DNA of 64,000 bases. Source: Streptomyces kurssanovii (GTDB lineage: Bacteria; Actinomycetota; Actinomycetes; Streptomycetales; Streptomycetaceae). The DNA is taken from contig NZ_BMTN01000002.1 of assembly GCF_014649695.1 (NCBI RefSeq), positions 248,001 through 312,000 of the forward strand. The letters run 5' to 3'. The notes under the pieces were generated by a model. It had not been told where the DNA came from and searched no databases. It worked only from the letters and a program-made list of their open reading frames with translations. Every line of letters begins with the position of its first letter. Position 1 is the stretch's first letter. Positions 53,830-63,147 of the stretch are shown piece after piece. Both the position numbers and the translations under genes were made by a program.

Positions 53830-55152
53830 TCAAATGTGCCCGTCCTCCAGCATTTCGGTCACCAGCGCGGCGATCGGTGAACGCTCCGAGCGGGTGAGGG
53901 TGACATGCGCGAACAGCGGATGCCCTTTCAGTTTCTCCACCACCGCGACCACTCCGTCGTAGCGGCCGACCCGGAGGTTGTCCCGCTGGGCCACGTCGTG
54001 GGTTAGGACGACCCGGGAATTCGCCCCGATACGGGACAGAACCGTCAGGAGTACGTTCCGTTCCAGCGACTGGGCCTCGTCGACGATGACGAACGCGTCA
54101 TGAAGGGAACGGCCCCGGATGTGTGTCAGCGGCAGGACCTCCAGCATGCCGCGGTTCAGGACCTCCTCGATGACCTCACGGCCCGCGACGGCGGACAGCG
54201 TGTCGAAGACCGCCTGCGCCCACGGGCTCATCTTCTCGGCCTCGGTGCCCGGCAGATAGCCGAGCTCCTGCCCGCCCACCGCGTAGAGCGGTCTGAAGAC
54301 CATCACCTTCTGGTGCTGCCTGCGCTCGAGGACCGCCTCGAGGCCCGCGCACAGCGCCAGCGCCGACTTGCCGGTGCCGGCCCGGCCGCCGAGCGAGACG
54401 ATGCCGACCTCCTGGTCGAGGAGCAGATCCAGGGCGATGCGCTGCTCGGCGCTGCGTCCGTGGATGCCGAACACCTCGCGGTCGCCCCGCACCAGGCGGA
54501 CGTTGCCCTCGGCGGTGACCCGCCCCAGCGCCTTGCCGCGCTCGGACTGCAGCACCAGACCGGTGTGCACGGGGAGATCCGCCGCCTCCGGTACGTACAG
54601 CGTCTCCTCCCCGTACAGCAGGTCGACCTGCTCCGCCGTCAGGGGCAGGTCGGTCATGCCCGTCCAGCCCGTGTCGGTGATGGCGAGCTCCGCGCGGTAC
54701 TCCTCCGCGAGCAGGCCGACCGACGACGCCTTGATGCGCAGCGGAAGGTCCTTGGAGACGACCGTGACGTCGTACCCCTCCGCCTGGAGGTTGCGTGCGA
54801 CGGCCAGAATCCGTGAGTCGTTGTCCCCCAGCCTGAAACCGGCCGGCAGTACGCCGGGATCCGAGTGGTTGAGCTCGACACGCAGCGTGCCACCGAGGTC
54901 CCCGATGGGCAGCGGAGAGTCGAGGCGGCCGTACCGGACCCGGAAGTCGTCCAGCAGACGCAGCGCCTGCCGGGCGAAGTAGCCGAGCTCCGGATGGTGC
55001 CTCTTGGCCTCCAGCTCCGTCACCACGACGACGGGGAGCACGACCTCGTGCTCGTCGAAGCGGCTCATGGCTTTCGGGTCCGCCAGCAGGACGCTGGTGT
55101 CGAGAACGTAGGTGCGCCGGTCGTTCATACGGCGCTTTGTGCTGTTCACCAC
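53830..55152 (-). CDS. PhoH-family ATPase with N-terminal PIN domain
   Basis: A 440-residue protein. Residues ~15-140 form a PIN-type RNase domain ('[20 protein letters not shown]', acidic residues '[15 protein letters not shown]'). Residues ~215-430 are the PhoH ATPase with Walker A '[14 protein letters not shown]' and Walker B '[20 protein letters not shown]'. PhoH2-type enzymes unwind and cleave RNA. The frame starts at GTG 55152; ATG 55128 is an alternative. It is monocistronic with a terminator downstream. Confidence 0.93.
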   Translation of the reverse strand: MVNSTKRRMNDRRTYVLDTSVLLADPKAMSRFDEHEVVLPVVVVTELEAKRHHPELGYFARQALRLLDDFRVRYGRLDSPLPIGDLGGTLRVELNHSDPGVLPAGFRLGDNDSRILAVARNLQAEGYDVTVVSKDLPLRIKASSVGLLAEEYRAELAITDTGWTGMTDLPLTAEQVDLLYGEETLYVPEAADLPVHTGLVLQSERGKALGRVTAEGNVRLVRGDREVFGIHGRSAEQRIALDLLLDQEVGIVSLGGRAGTGKSALALCAGLEAVLERRQHQKVMVFRPLYAVGGQELGYLPGTEAEKMSPWAQAVFDTLSAVAGREVIEEVLNRGMLEVLPLTHIRGRSLHDAFVIVDEAQSLERNVLLTVLSRIGANSRVVLTHDVAQRDNLRVGRYDGVVAVVEKLKGHPLFAHVTLTRSERSPIAALVTEMLEDGHI

Positions 55153-55576
55153 GGAAGGACGTACCCCCTCGGACGAGGTCGGGGTGCGACGGCGTCGCGG
55201 GCCATGGGTCCTCCCGCCGAAGCGGGGGACGGGCCGGGCTCAGGCCACGATGCGCGGGCCGAGCGCCGGCCCTCCGCGTGGTCCGCACCGCTGGTGCAGT
55301 CCTTCGTGTGCAAAGGGCCTCCCGGGTGGGCGGCGTGAGCCGCTCACTGAGATACGACGTTCGTGGATCGGACGTCGACCTGCAAGAGGTATGCCCTCGA
55401 ACAAGTGCGGCCATGCCAGGAGGCCGGGCGTCTGCCGGATGAACGTGCGGTGACGAGGCGCGTCGAGGGGGCGCGCGACTGCCGCGCCCGCGCGGGGGAA
55501 GCGACGTGGCGGTACCGGGCGCAGCGTGAAGGGGGCCGGGGCGGGGCCCGGTTCAGGGAGCGGCGGCGCGGCCGGG
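55153..55576. other. 424-bp intergenic region
   Basis: This gap lies between the PhoH start and the 3' end of the isoprenyl transferase gene. It should hold the phoH promoter and the transferase terminator. I see no ORF with a ribosome-binding site, no RNA gene and no strong palindrome. Confidence 0.5.
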
Positions 55577-56338
55577 TCAGGCGCCGTAGCGGCGGTGGCG
55601 CGCCGCGTAGTCGCGCAGTGCGCGCAGGAAGTCGACCTTACGGAACGCCGGCCAGAAGACTTCGCAGAAGTAGTACTCGGAGTGTGCGCTCTGCCAGAGC
55701 ATGAACCCGGAGAGCCGCTGCTCCCCGCTGGTGCGGATCACCAGGTCGGGATCCGGCTGCCCCCGTGTGTACAGGTGCTCGGAGATGTGTTCGACATCGA
55801 CGATCTCGGCGAGCTCCTCGAAGCTCGTGCCCTTCGCCGCGTGCTCCAGCAGCAGCGAACGGACCGCGTCCGCGATCTCCTGGCGGCCGCCGTAGCCGAC
55901 GGCGACGTTGACCAGTATTCCCTTCACGTCCGCCGTGGCCTGCTCGGCCTCCTTCAGCACCCGCTGCGTGTGGTCGGGCAGCAGGTCCAGGGTGCCCACG
56001 TGGTGCACCCGCCAGCGCCCGTCGGCGGCGAGGTTACGCACCGTGTTCTCGATGATGCCCAGAAGCGGCTTGAGCTCTTCTTCGGGGCGGTCGAAGTTGT
56101 CCGTGGAAAGAAGCCAGAGGGTGACGACCTCGACGTCGGTCTCCGCGCACCAGCCGAGCAGCTCGGAGATCTTGTCGGCACCGGCCTGGTGTCCCTGTGC
56201 GGCCGTGCCGCCGGAGGCTTTCGCCCAGCGGCGGTTGCCGTCGAGGATGACACCGATGTGCTTGGGCACCTGGGCATGGTCGAGGCGGCCTTCCACCCGG
56301 CGTGCGTAGAGCCTGTACACCAGGTCGCGCAGGTTCAC
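55577..56338 (-). CDS. uppS: Isoprenyl transferase (cis-prenyltransferase)
   Basis: A 253-residue UPP synthase-family enzyme that condenses IPP onto allylic diphosphates to make polyprenyl carrier precursors. The catalytic Asp is D33 in 'VPKHIGVILDGNRRWAK', followed by 'GHQAGADKISELLGWCAETD', 'LTLWLLSTDNFDRPEEE'-like block III, and the C-terminal 'DLVIRTSGEQRLSGFMLWQS'. GTG 56338 is chosen because GGAGGGG lies 10 nt upstream. The gene is divergent from an aldo/keto reductase gene. Whether it makes long- or medium-chain product cannot be told. Confidence 0.93.
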   Translation of the reverse strand: MNLRDLVYRLYARRVEGRLDHAQVPKHIGVILDGNRRWAKASGGTAAQGHQAGADKISELLGWCAETDVEVVTLWLLSTDNFDRPEEELKPLLGIIENTVRNLAADGRWRVHHVGTLDLLPDHTQRVLKEAEQATADVKGILVNVAVGYGGRQEIADAVRSLLLEHAAKGTSFEELAEIVDVEHISEHLYTRGQPDPDLVIRTSGEQRLSGFMLWQSAHSEYYFCEVFWPAFRKVDFLRALRDYAARHRRYGA

Positions 56339-56445
56339 AGTTCTTACACCCCTCCATGCGGCAGTCCCCGAAGGCGCAACCCTACTGCGGGCCGGGCACG
56401 GCGGCCCAACCCGGAGTGTCACAAGTCCGTGATAAGGAGGGAAGC

Positions 56446-57483
56446 GTGACTGATTCCCCTTATTACCTCGCCGACGGCGACCGCTACGGGTCCATGGAGT
56501 ACCGCCGCAGCGGCCGCTCCGGCCTCAAGCTGCCCGCGCTCTCCCTCGGCCTCTGGCACAACTTCGGCGACGACCGCACGCTGGGCTCGCAGCGCACGAT
56601 CCTGCGCCGCGCCTTCGACCTGGGCGTCACCCACTTCGACCTTGCGAACAACTACGGACCGCCGCCCGGGTCCGCCGAGCTGAATTTCGGCAAGATCTTC
56701 GCGCAGGACTTCGCCCGCTACCGGGACGAGATCGTCGTCTCCACCAAGGCCGGCTATCTGATGCACCCGGGCCCTTACGGCGAGTGGGGTTCGCGCAAGT
56801 ATCTGCTGTCGTCGCTGGACGCCTCCCTGAAGCGGATGGGCCTCGACCACGTCGACATCTTCTACTCCCACCGCTTCGACCCCGAGACTCCGCTCGAGGA
56901 GACGATGGGAGCGCTCGCATCCGCCGTGCAGCAGGGCAAGGCGCTGTACGTGGGCGTGTCCTCCTACAACGCGGAGCAGACGGCGGAGGCGGCCGGGCTG
57001 CTGAAGGAGATGGGCGTCCCGGCGCTCATCCACCAGCCCTCGTACTCGATGATCAACCGCTGGATCGAGAACGACGGCCTGCTGGACACCCTGGAGAGCG
57101 CCGGTATGGGCTGCATCTCCTTCGTGCCGCTCGCGCAGGGGCTGCTCACCGGCAAGTACCTCAAGGGCATCCCCGAGGGCTCGCGGGCCACCCAGGGCAA
57201 GTCGCTCGACCCGACCCTGCTGTCCGACGAGGTCGTGCGCCGGCTCAACGGACTCAACGACATCGCCGCGCGCCGTGGCCAGTCGCTGGCCCAGCTGGCG
57301 ATCTCGTGGGTGCTGCGCGACCCGCGCATGACGTCCGCGCTCATCGGCGCGTCGAGCGTGAAGCAGCTCGAGGAGAACGTCGCGGCGCTGGCCGGGGCGC
57401 CTCTGACGCAGGCGGAGCTGGAGGAGATCGACACCTTCGCGGTGGACACGAAGGGCACGAACATCTGGGCCGACCGGGGCTGA
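56446..57483 (+). CDS. Aldo/keto reductase (YghZ/L-glyceraldehyde-3-P reductase type)
   Basis: A 345-residue NADPH-dependent TIM-barrel reductase. The tetrad is visible as 'HFDLANNYGPPPGSAE' (Asp, Tyr), 'IVVSTKAGYLMHPGPYGEWG' (Lys) and 'DIFYSHRFDPETPLEE' (His). The insert 'YGEWGSRKYLLSSLDASLKR' is characteristic of the YghZ subgroup, which reduces methylglyoxal and L-glyceraldehyde 3-phosphate. GTG 56446 follows AAGGAGG. It stands alone and is followed by a strong terminator. Confidence 0.92.
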   Translation: MTDSPYYLADGDRYGSMEYRRSGRSGLKLPALSLGLWHNFGDDRTLGSQRTILRRAFDLGVTHFDLANNYGPPPGSAELNFGKIFAQDFARYRDEIVVSTKAGYLMHPGPYGEWGSRKYLLSSLDASLKRMGLDHVDIFYSHRFDPETPLEETMGALASAVQQGKALYVGVSSYNAEQTAEAAGLLKEMGVPALIHQPSYSMINRWIENDGLLDTLESAGMGCISFVPLAQGLLTGKYLKGIPEGSRATQGKSLDPTLLSDEVVRRLNGLNDIAARRGQSLAQLAISWVLRDPRMTSALIGASSVKQLEENVAALAGAPLTQAELEEIDTFAVDTKGTNIWADRG

Positions 57484-57505
57484 CCCGTCGGGCGGAGACA
57501 TAAAA

Positions 57506-57540
57506 CGGGCCGGTCCGTGGGGGGGATACGGACCGGCCCG
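57506..57540 (+). terminator. Terminator of the aldo/keto reductase gene
   Basis: A perfect 13-bp stem (57506-57518 with 57528-57540) around a 9-nt G-rich loop, 23 bp after the stop. Confidence 0.88.
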
Positions 57541-57702
57541 AGGGGGGGTTTCCACCATAACCCTTCGTAAGCGGTACGCGGTGCCACGCCATGCCGGAAG
57601 TGACGGCGGAATTCGCCGGGCGGCGCGAGGGGCGGGGCGGTACCAGGGCCGATGCCCCGGAACCGTACCTCCCACGGGGGACCCGGGCCGCGAGGCGCGT
57701 CG

Positions 57703-57729
57703 TTGACGAACGTAGTGACGTTCCGTCAA
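57703..57729. promoter_or_regulatory. Inverted repeat upstream of the winged-helix gene
   Basis: TTGACGAACGT-AGTG-ACGTTCCGTCAA is an inverted repeat with 11-bp arms interrupted by one extra base. It lies ~72 bp before the winged-helix gene. A second small dyad, AGGT-TCTG-ACCT (57767-57778), lies 23 bp before the start. Both are candidate operators. Confidence 0.5.
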
Positions 57730-57800
57730 ATGACCGACCGCCGCGCCCATTTGGCTCATAGAGGACAGGTTCTGACCTATATAGCGCCTACCGTCTCCGC

Positions 57801-58997
57801 ATGACGACGACTGACGTGACGTGGACGCGGGCGAGTGCCCGGCGACTGGCCCGCCAGGGCCTCACGGGCCAGGGGCTGACCGCCCAAGGGCCGGCCGGCC
57901 CGGAAGGCGCGGGCTTCGGCTCGCCCGCCGAGGTCGTGGGCGCGATGCTCGGCGCACACGCCCAGGTACTGTCCGCGGCGGAGCTGTCGACAGCGCTGCG
58001 ACTGCCGGCTGGTACGACCCGGACGGACGTACGCGAGGCGCTCTGGAGCGACCGGACCCTGACCAAAACGTACGGCCCGCGCGGCACCGTCCATCTGCTC
58101 CCCACGACGGACCTGCCGATGTGGACGGGCGCCCTGTCCGCGATCCCGGCCGGGCCTGATCCCTGGCCCGACGACGTACGGATGACTCCGCAGCAGACCG
58201 ACGAGGTCATCGAGGCCATCCGCGACGCGCTGGCCGGCGAGCCGCTGACCGTCGACGAACTGACGGAGGCGATCGTGGACCGCACGGGCCCCTGGGCCGG
58301 GGACCGGGTCATGGAAGCCTTCCAGGACAAGTGGCCGCGCTGGCGGCAGGCGGCCCACACGGCCGCCCACCGCGGCGCCCTCGCCTTCGGCCCCAACCGC
58401 GGCCGCAAGGTGACGTACACCAGCCCCGGCGTCACGCCGGCGGACGGGCCTCGAGCCGTGCCCGAACTCGTACAGCGCTACCTGCACGCATACGGCCCGG
58501 CCACCCCGGCGCACTTCGCCAGATGGCTGGCGGCACCGCCGGCGTGGGCGCGTGACGTATTCGCAGCTCAGGCAACCGTCGGGCGTATCCAGGAGGTCGG
58601 CTTCGACGGCATGCAGGCTTGGGTCGTCTCGGGCGACACCGCCTTCCCGGACTCCGTCCCGCCGCGGGGCGTACATCTGCTCCCCTACTTCGACGCGTAC
58701 CTGATCGCCTGCCGGCCGCGGGAGCGGCTCTTCCCCGGTGCCGCCTACGCCCGGGCCCTGGCGGGCGGCCAGGCGGGCAACTACCCGGTAGTGCTGGTGG
58801 ACGGGACCGCCGCCGGCGTCTGGCACCAGCGCCGCTCGGGCAGGCGACTCCTGGTAACCGTCGAACCGATCGGCCCCGCACTCGACTCGGCGCGGGCCCG
58901 GACCGCGCTCGCCGCCCAGGTGGAGCGGGTCGCCGAGATCCTGGAAAGCCGCGCCGAGTTGACGCTGGGCACGGTGTCGGTCGGGCCGCACGCATGA
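57801..58997 (+). CDS. Winged-helix DNA-binding domain protein (HTH_42/AlkZ-like)
   Basis: A 398-residue protein of the HTH_42 superfamily, which includes the interstrand-crosslink glycosylases AlkZ/YcaQ. Visible parts are 'LSTALRLPAGTTRTDVREAL', 'RGTVHLLPTTDLPMWTGALS', 'HAYGPATPAHFARWLAAPPA' (a winged-helix unit) and 'GVHLLPYFDAYLIACRPRER'. It may be a DNA glycosylase-like enzyme or regulator; most members in Streptomyces are uncharacterised. Two inverted repeats lie in its upstream region. Convergent with the cupin gene. Confidence 0.85.
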   Translation: MTTTDVTWTRASARRLARQGLTGQGLTAQGPAGPEGAGFGSPAEVVGAMLGAHAQVLSAAELSTALRLPAGTTRTDVREALWSDRTLTKTYGPRGTVHLLPTTDLPMWTGALSAIPAGPDPWPDDVRMTPQQTDEVIEAIRDALAGEPLTVDELTEAIVDRTGPWAGDRVMEAFQDKWPRWRQAAHTAAHRGALAFGPNRGRKVTYTSPGVTPADGPRAVPELVQRYLHAYGPATPAHFARWLAAPPAWARDVFAAQATVGRIQEVGFDGMQAWVVSGDTAFPDSVPPRGVHLLPYFDAYLIACRPRERLFPGAAYARALAGGQAGNYPVVLVDGTAAGVWHQRRSGRRLLVTVEPIGPALDSARARTALAAQVERVAEILESRAELTLGTVSVGPHA

Positions 58998-59027
58998 CGG
59001 CCACTCAGGCCCCGAGGGGCATGGCTA

Positions 59028-59429
59028 CTACAGGTCGTGGCCGGTCGTGCTGTCGACGTTGTCCGGGAGCTCACCCTCGTGACGGTCACCGGTCGACTTC
59101 GTACCGGACGGCTCGAACATGAGGATGGAGCCACCGGTCGACGTCGGCTTGTGCTCGGTGCCCTTCGGGACCACGAACGTGTCGCCCTTGCGCAGCTCCA
59201 CGGTGGACTCGGTGCCGTCGGCCGCGCGCAGGGCGATGTCGAACCGCCCGTCGAGAACGAGGAAGAACTCGTCCGTGTCGTCGTGCACGTGCCACACGTG
59301 GTCGCCCAGGGTGTGCGCGACGCGGACGTCGTAGTCGTTCATACGGGCCACGATGCGGGGGCTGTACACGTCGTCGAAGGAGGCGAGCGCTTCAGGGATG
59401 TTGACGGGCTTCTTCGCGATGGAGTCCAT
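59028..59429 (-). CDS. Cupin-domain protein
   Basis: A 133-residue single-domain cupin. The first metal motif is 'HVWHVHDDTDEFFLVLDG' (H-x-H-x-E pattern), the second 'RKGDTFVVPKGTEHKPTST' (final His ligand). The rest is a beta-barrel scaffold and a disordered C-terminal tail. Small cupins serve as metal-dependent dioxygenases, isomerases or binding proteins, and none can be singled out here. Confidence 0.87.
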   Translation of the reverse strand: MDSIAKKPVNIPEALASFDDVYSPRIVARMNDYDVRVAHTLGDHVWHVHDDTDEFFLVLDGRFDIALRAADGTESTVELRKGDTFVVPKGTEHKPTSTGGSILMFEPSGTKSTGDRHEGELPDNVDSTTGHDL

Positions 59430-59479
59430 GGGAGCGATTCTGCGCGGCCGATGCCGACGTGTCTCGCGTATTCCGGGGG

Positions 59480-60193
59480 TCATCGCTCGGCCAGCGCCCC
59501 GAGCAGAACCCCCAGCAAGGCCCCCGCCATCATGAACGGCCCGAAGGGAATCGCGCTCTTGCGCCCGGCTCGGCGCAGGACGATCAGGCCGGCCCCGTAC
59601 AGCGAACCGAGCAGGAACCCCGCGAAGGCGCCCGCGAACAGCACCCCCCACCCGTACCAGCCGAGAACGACGCCCAGCGACAGCGCCAGCTTCACATCCC
59701 CGAAGCCCATGCCCGCGGGATGGACGACGAACAGCACGAAGTACACGCCCCCGAGAACCGCACCGCCGAGCAGCGCCGTCGACCACGATCCACCGGCGCC
59801 CGGCACCAGACCGGCGCCCCCGAGCAGGAGCACCGCCCCGGCAGCCAACGGCAGCGTCAGGTGATCCGGCAGCCGGCGCACCCTCGCATCGACCACCGCC
59901 AGCAGTACGGCGAAGGGCACCAGCACCAGCCAGACCGCCAGCTCGGGCCGCGCGCCGACCGCTGCGGCGAGCACGCCGCACACGGCCGCGGTGACGAGCG
60001 GCGCGACAATGCGCGCCGGCAACCGGGCCGGGCAGCACGCCCCGCCGACCCACCCCCCGTACGGATGACCCGCCGGACACTCGGCGCGCCACGCCTCCCC
60101 CGGCTCGACCGACAACCGGTACACCGCCCGCGGACACAACCACCCGGCCCCCGCCCCCCACAGAGCCGCCGCGACCACCAACGCTGCTTCCAC
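59480..60193 (-). CDS. Prepilin peptidase (A24 family)
   Basis: A 237-residue polytopic membrane aspartyl protease that processes type IV/Flp prepilins. The two catalytic Asp motifs are 'AVVDARVRRLPDHLTLPL' and 'GMGFGDVKLALSLG' (GxGD). An N-terminal Cys cluster ('CPAGHPYGGWVGGACC') is present, as in longer PilD-type enzymes. GTG 60193 is the supported start with AAGG upstream. It should process the Flp-type pilin encoded at 63.1-63.4 kb. Divergent from the DUF192 gene. Confidence 0.9.
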   Translation of the reverse strand: MEAALVVAAALWGAGAGWLCPRAVYRLSVEPGEAWRAECPAGHPYGGWVGGACCPARLPARIVAPLVTAAVCGVLAAAVGARPELAVWLVLVPFAVLLAVVDARVRRLPDHLTLPLAAGAVLLLGGAGLVPGAGGSWSTALLGGAVLGGVYFVLFVVHPAGMGFGDVKLALSLGVVLGWYGWGVLFAGAFAGFLLGSLYGAGLIVLRRAGRKSAIPFGPFMMAGALLGVLLGALAER

Positions 60194-60233
60194 GCCGACG
60201 ACCTTAGGCCGACCGGGCGATACCGTGAACGCC

Positions 60234-60590
60234 ATGAGGCGGCGGCAATGGCAGAACGGCACCGGCACGTTGACGGTCGACGGCCTGAAGGTCGCCCCCG
60301 TCGAGATCGCCGCCACCTACCGGACGCGCCGCCGCGGCCTCCTCGGCCGCGCCGGCATCAAGGGCGCGATGCTCCTGACCCCGTGCGGCAGCGTCCACTC
60401 GATGGGGATGCGCTTCGCCATCGACGTGGCCTACCTGGACCGCGACCTGCGCGTCCTCACCGTCCGCACCATGCCCCCCGGCCGCGTGGGCCTGCCGCGC
60501 CCGCGAGCCCGCCATGTGCTCGAGGCGGAGGCCGGGGCACTGGCGGAGTGGGGGGTGCGCCGGGGCGTCACGCTCACGATCAGCGCCTGA
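60234..60590 (+). CDS. DUF192 family protein
   Basis: A 118-residue protein with the DUF192 core ('ATYRTRRRGLLGRAGIKGAM', 'LTPCGSVHSMGMRFAIDVAY' and 'VLEAEAGALAEWGVRRG'). There is no signal peptide, unlike many Gram-negative members. ATG 60234 is preferred; GTG 60225 is possible. Its role is unknown; it flanks the prepilin peptidase gene as in other streptomycete Tad loci. Confidence 0.85.
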   Translation: MRRRQWQNGTGTLTVDGLKVAPVEIAATYRTRRRGLLGRAGIKGAMLLTPCGSVHSMGMRFAIDVAYLDRDLRVLTVRTMPPGRVGLPRPRARHVLEAEAGALAEWGVRRGVTLTISA

Positions 60591-60661
60591 TACCTCGGCT
60601 CCCGCGCCGGACGCATGGGCCCGTACCGTGGTCATCCGCCGTGCGACCAGTGAGGAGAGCG

Positions 60662-61270
60662 ATGCATTCCGCCGTCACCCCGTTCCTGCTGCACCACTGG
60701 AAGGCAGGCGCCCGCCGCGAGCAGCGGACCGGCTGGCAGGGCATGTCACCGGAGTTCGGCGACATCAAGGTCACCAGCCCCCTGAACCCGTCGAATTCGG
60801 AATCCGTCGTCGCCGAGGTGCGCGGCGGTTCCATACCCACGGCCACCTTCGAGTCCCGTGGAATACACGCGGAAGTCCTCAGCCGGCCGACGCTGAACAG
60901 CATCACGCTCCGCCTCGGGGACGCCATGGTCCACACGTCCAGGAACCGTTTGGCCCTGACCCACCGCGGGCGCGCACTGCACATGAGGTACGGCGGGGAC
61001 AGATACCGGCTGTGGGCGGTCGACCGCCGCCGGTACGTGCTCACCCGACAGCCGGACAGCGAGGACCCGGGCACCAGGATCACGGTCACGCAGTCCGGCC
61101 GCGGCCGACGCCGGCAGATCACGGTGACCGCCACGGGCCGGGCCGTCGCCGCGGACATCGCGCTCGCGGCGCTCTTCACGGGCGTCGACCGGTCCGTCCT
61201 GACGCGCCGGGGCACGCTGCGGGCGTTCGTCTCCCGGGCATTCGGGCTGTTCGCCCAGACGCAGTACTGA
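60662..61270 (+). CDS. Hypothetical protein
   Basis: A 202-residue soluble protein, probably beta-rich: alternating 'SVVAEVRGGSIPTATFESRG', 'LHMRYGGDRYRLWAVDRRRY' and 'ITVTQSGRGRRRQITVTATG' segments, ending in a short helix with 'LFTGVDRSVLTRRG'. No motif is recognised. It is convergent with the Tad-associated genes and follows a GAGGAG site. It is not obviously part of the pilus operon. Confidence 0.65.
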   Translation: MHSAVTPFLLHHWKAGARREQRTGWQGMSPEFGDIKVTSPLNPSNSESVVAEVRGGSIPTATFESRGIHAEVLSRPTLNSITLRLGDAMVHTSRNRLALTHRGRALHMRYGGDRYRLWAVDRRRYVLTRQPDSEDPGTRITVTQSGRGRRRQITVTATGRAVAADIALAALFTGVDRSVLTRRGTLRAFVSRAFGLFAQTQY

Positions 61271-61279
61271 TGACAGACG

Positions 61280-61894
61280 TCATTCCCTGGGGAACGACAC
61301 CTCGACGCGGCGGTTCTTCCGGCGGCCCTCCTCCGACGTGTTGCTCGCGATCGGATAATCCTCGCCGTAACCGCGGATCTCGTACGTGATCCCCTCGGCG
61401 CTCAACTGCTGCGAGAGCACGCTGTGCACGGCGTCGGCGCGCTCCTTCGACAGCTTGTCACCGTGCGCCTCGGAGCCGAGGTCGTCGGTGAAGCCGAACA
61501 CCCGGATCTTCTTGGCGTTCTGGTTCTTGATCTCGACGGCGATCGCCGAGATACGGGACGTGGCCTCGCCGGAGAGCTTGGCGCTGTCCTTGCCGAAGAG
61601 GACCTCGGCCTGGAGGGCGAACTTGATGTCCGAGTTCGTCTCCTCGCGGCGCTCCTCACCGCTGATGTCCTCGACGACGGACTTGATGTCGATGACCTTC
61701 GGGTCGGCGAGCGTCGCGCCCTCGGGGAGCTTCAGGTCCGAGTCGTTGGCGTCGACCTTGACAGGGGCCTCGGCGGGCGGCGCCGCGTAGGGGCCGTCGT
61801 CGGCGAAGGCGCTGCCGCCGGCGAGCAAGCCGGCGGAGAGCGCACCCGCGAGGACGACGGCGGTCACGGTGATCCTGGTCGCGGGGCGCATCAC
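61280..61894 (-). CDS. OmpA-family secreted protein
   Basis: A 204-residue protein with a signal peptide ('AVVLAGALSAGLLAGGSAFA') and a C-terminal OmpA/MotB-type peptidoglycan-binding domain (~95-204, 'VLFGKDSAKLSGEATSRISA', 'KIRVFGFTDDLGSEAHGDKL', 'SKERADAVHSVLSQQL'). The start GTG 61894 overlaps the previous gene's TGA (GTGATG); ATG 61891 is an alternative. In Tad loci such proteins anchor the secretion apparatus to the wall. Confidence 0.88.
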   Translation of the reverse strand: MMRPATRITVTAVVLAGALSAGLLAGGSAFADDGPYAAPPAEAPVKVDANDSDLKLPEGATLADPKVIDIKSVVEDISGEERREETNSDIKFALQAEVLFGKDSAKLSGEATSRISAIAVEIKNQNAKKIRVFGFTDDLGSEAHGDKLSKERADAVHSVLSQQLSAEGITYEIRGYGEDYPIASNTSEEGRRKNRRVEVSFPRE

Positions 61895-62490
61895 GACAGC
61901 TCGATCGTGGTGCTGGGGAAGCCGGGGAATTGCAGAGCGAGTTGCGTGGTCGTCGCTGGTGGCGCAGGGAACTGGGCAAAGAAGGTCAGGGTGTCGCCGG
62001 CCTTGATGAAGGGCGCGTATGCGTAGGTCGTCAGCGGTCGATTGTCCGTGTCACGCAGCACGTAGTAGCGCTTCTTGCCTTTGGAGTCGACCAGCGTCAT
62101 CCCAGCGAAGGACCGGCCGGTGGCTGCGACGGACTGCTCCATTCCATTCCAGCGCACGGGCGTGGTGAACCCTGCGGAGCCGGTGTTCTTGATTTCTCCG
62201 TCCACGGTGAGGAACCCGCCTTCATCGCGACTTGCGGAGAAGACTGACATCACCACGCCGTCCTCGCCCTTGACCATCGCGATCGGTTCGGTGGGGATGC
62301 TGGGTGCGGCCTCGGATCCAGCGCCGTTCTTGTCAGCGTCACTGGACGGGGCCGGGGCTGAGGACGAGGGCCCGCTCTGTTCGGGCTTGTCCCCGTCATC
62401 ACCACACGCCGACAGAGTGAAGATCAATGCGGACGACAGCGTGGCTGCCACACCTGCCCGGCGCATGGTCCTCATGTGCCGCATGCTCAT
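61891..62490 (-). CDS. Secreted lipoprotein of the pilus locus
   Basis: A 199-residue protein with a signal peptide ending in the lipobox 'LSAC' (Cys ~32), a Ser/Pro/Ala-rich linker and a beta-sandwich-like domain ('VVMSVFSASRDEGGFLTVDG', 'ATGRSFAGMTLVDSKGKKRY'). ATG 62490 is used (TTG 62493 would add one residue). Its stop overlaps the OmpA gene start. No defined family is recognised. Confidence 0.7.
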   Translation of the reverse strand: MSMRHMRTMRRAGVAATLSSALIFTLSACGDDGDKPEQSGPSSSAPAPSSDADKNGAGSEAAPSIPTEPIAMVKGEDGVVMSVFSASRDEGGFLTVDGEIKNTGSAGFTTPVRWNGMEQSVAATGRSFAGMTLVDSKGKKRYYVLRDTDNRPLTTYAYAPFIKAGDTLTFFAQFPAPPATTTQLALQFPGFPSTTIELS

Positions 62491-62517
62491 CAATCCTGTT
62501 CCTTTGCGCTCATCGGC

Positions 62518-63147
62518 TCAGTCCTCGGCCAGTCTGACGGTGAAAAGGTCTGCCATGTCCGGCAGCAGATCGGGCTCTTCGGGGTCGACGACCCACTCGT
62601 CGGAGTCACAGAGCAGCTTGCCCGGTGAGGGCTTCTGCTCGTCCTCTTCCCCTTCTTCTTCGCCGGGCTCCGGGGCCGGGGTCTCCCCGGGCGTGAAGGT
62701 GCAGCGCGGTTCGACCACGGCGGTGGCACGTGCAGTGGCGTGTTTGCTGCCGGTTCCCTCGATGATGCTGTCGCCCATCGAATTCTGGGACTCGACCTCG
62801 ACCGTGAAGCCCCATCGGCCGTCGTTCAGCGGCGTGCAACCGTCGGCCACGGCTTCGTTCCGACCGGCGAAGTCGGCAGCCCGCGCGCAACCGTCCGGAG
62901 TGCCTGGCGGTACCTCTCCGTCAAGGATTGCCTCCAGGTCGTCGAGGAGATCCGTCAGTTCGAGTTGATCCCGGGAATCCTGGGCCGCTGCCAGTGCGGC
63001 GGCGTCGGCGGCGGTCTGCGTGCCGTTGCGGGTCACGTCGGCCTGTCCGAAGGCCAGGAACACCAGGACCAGAAAGAGCAGCCCGACCACTGCCGCCATA
63101 TACAACGGTGTTGCCTGCCCACGGTCCTCCGCCGCTGGGGTGATCAG
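62518..63147 (-). CDS. TadE/TadG-like pilus-associated protein
   Basis: A ~209-residue protein with an N-terminal hydrophobic segment preceded by 'DRGQATPLYMAAVVGLLFLV', a TadG/RcpC-type pseudopilin start with 'TRNGTQTAADAAALAAAQ', typical of TadE/TadG-like proteins. The C-terminal half is acidic with paired Cys. No ATG/GTG/TTG precedes the motif in frame; the likely start is CTG 63147, with GGAGGT 5 nt upstream and overlapping the pilin stop (CTGA). Confidence 0.8.
   Translation of the reverse strand: MITPAAEDRGQATPLYMAAVVGLLFLVLVFLAFGQADVTRNGTQTAADAAALAAAQDSRDQLELTDLLDDLEAILDGEVPPGTPDGCARAADFAGRNEAVADGCTPLNDGRWGFTVEVESQNSMGDSIIEGTGSKHATARATAVVEPRCTFTPGETPAPEPGEEEGEEDEQKPSPGKLLCDSDEWVVDPEEPDLLPDMADLFTVRLAED

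Noticed and set aside
59459-60650. Plus-strand upstream extension of the 60662 gene
   Set aside because: The first 400 codons are antisense to the prepilin peptidase; the supported start with ribosome-binding site is ATG 60662.
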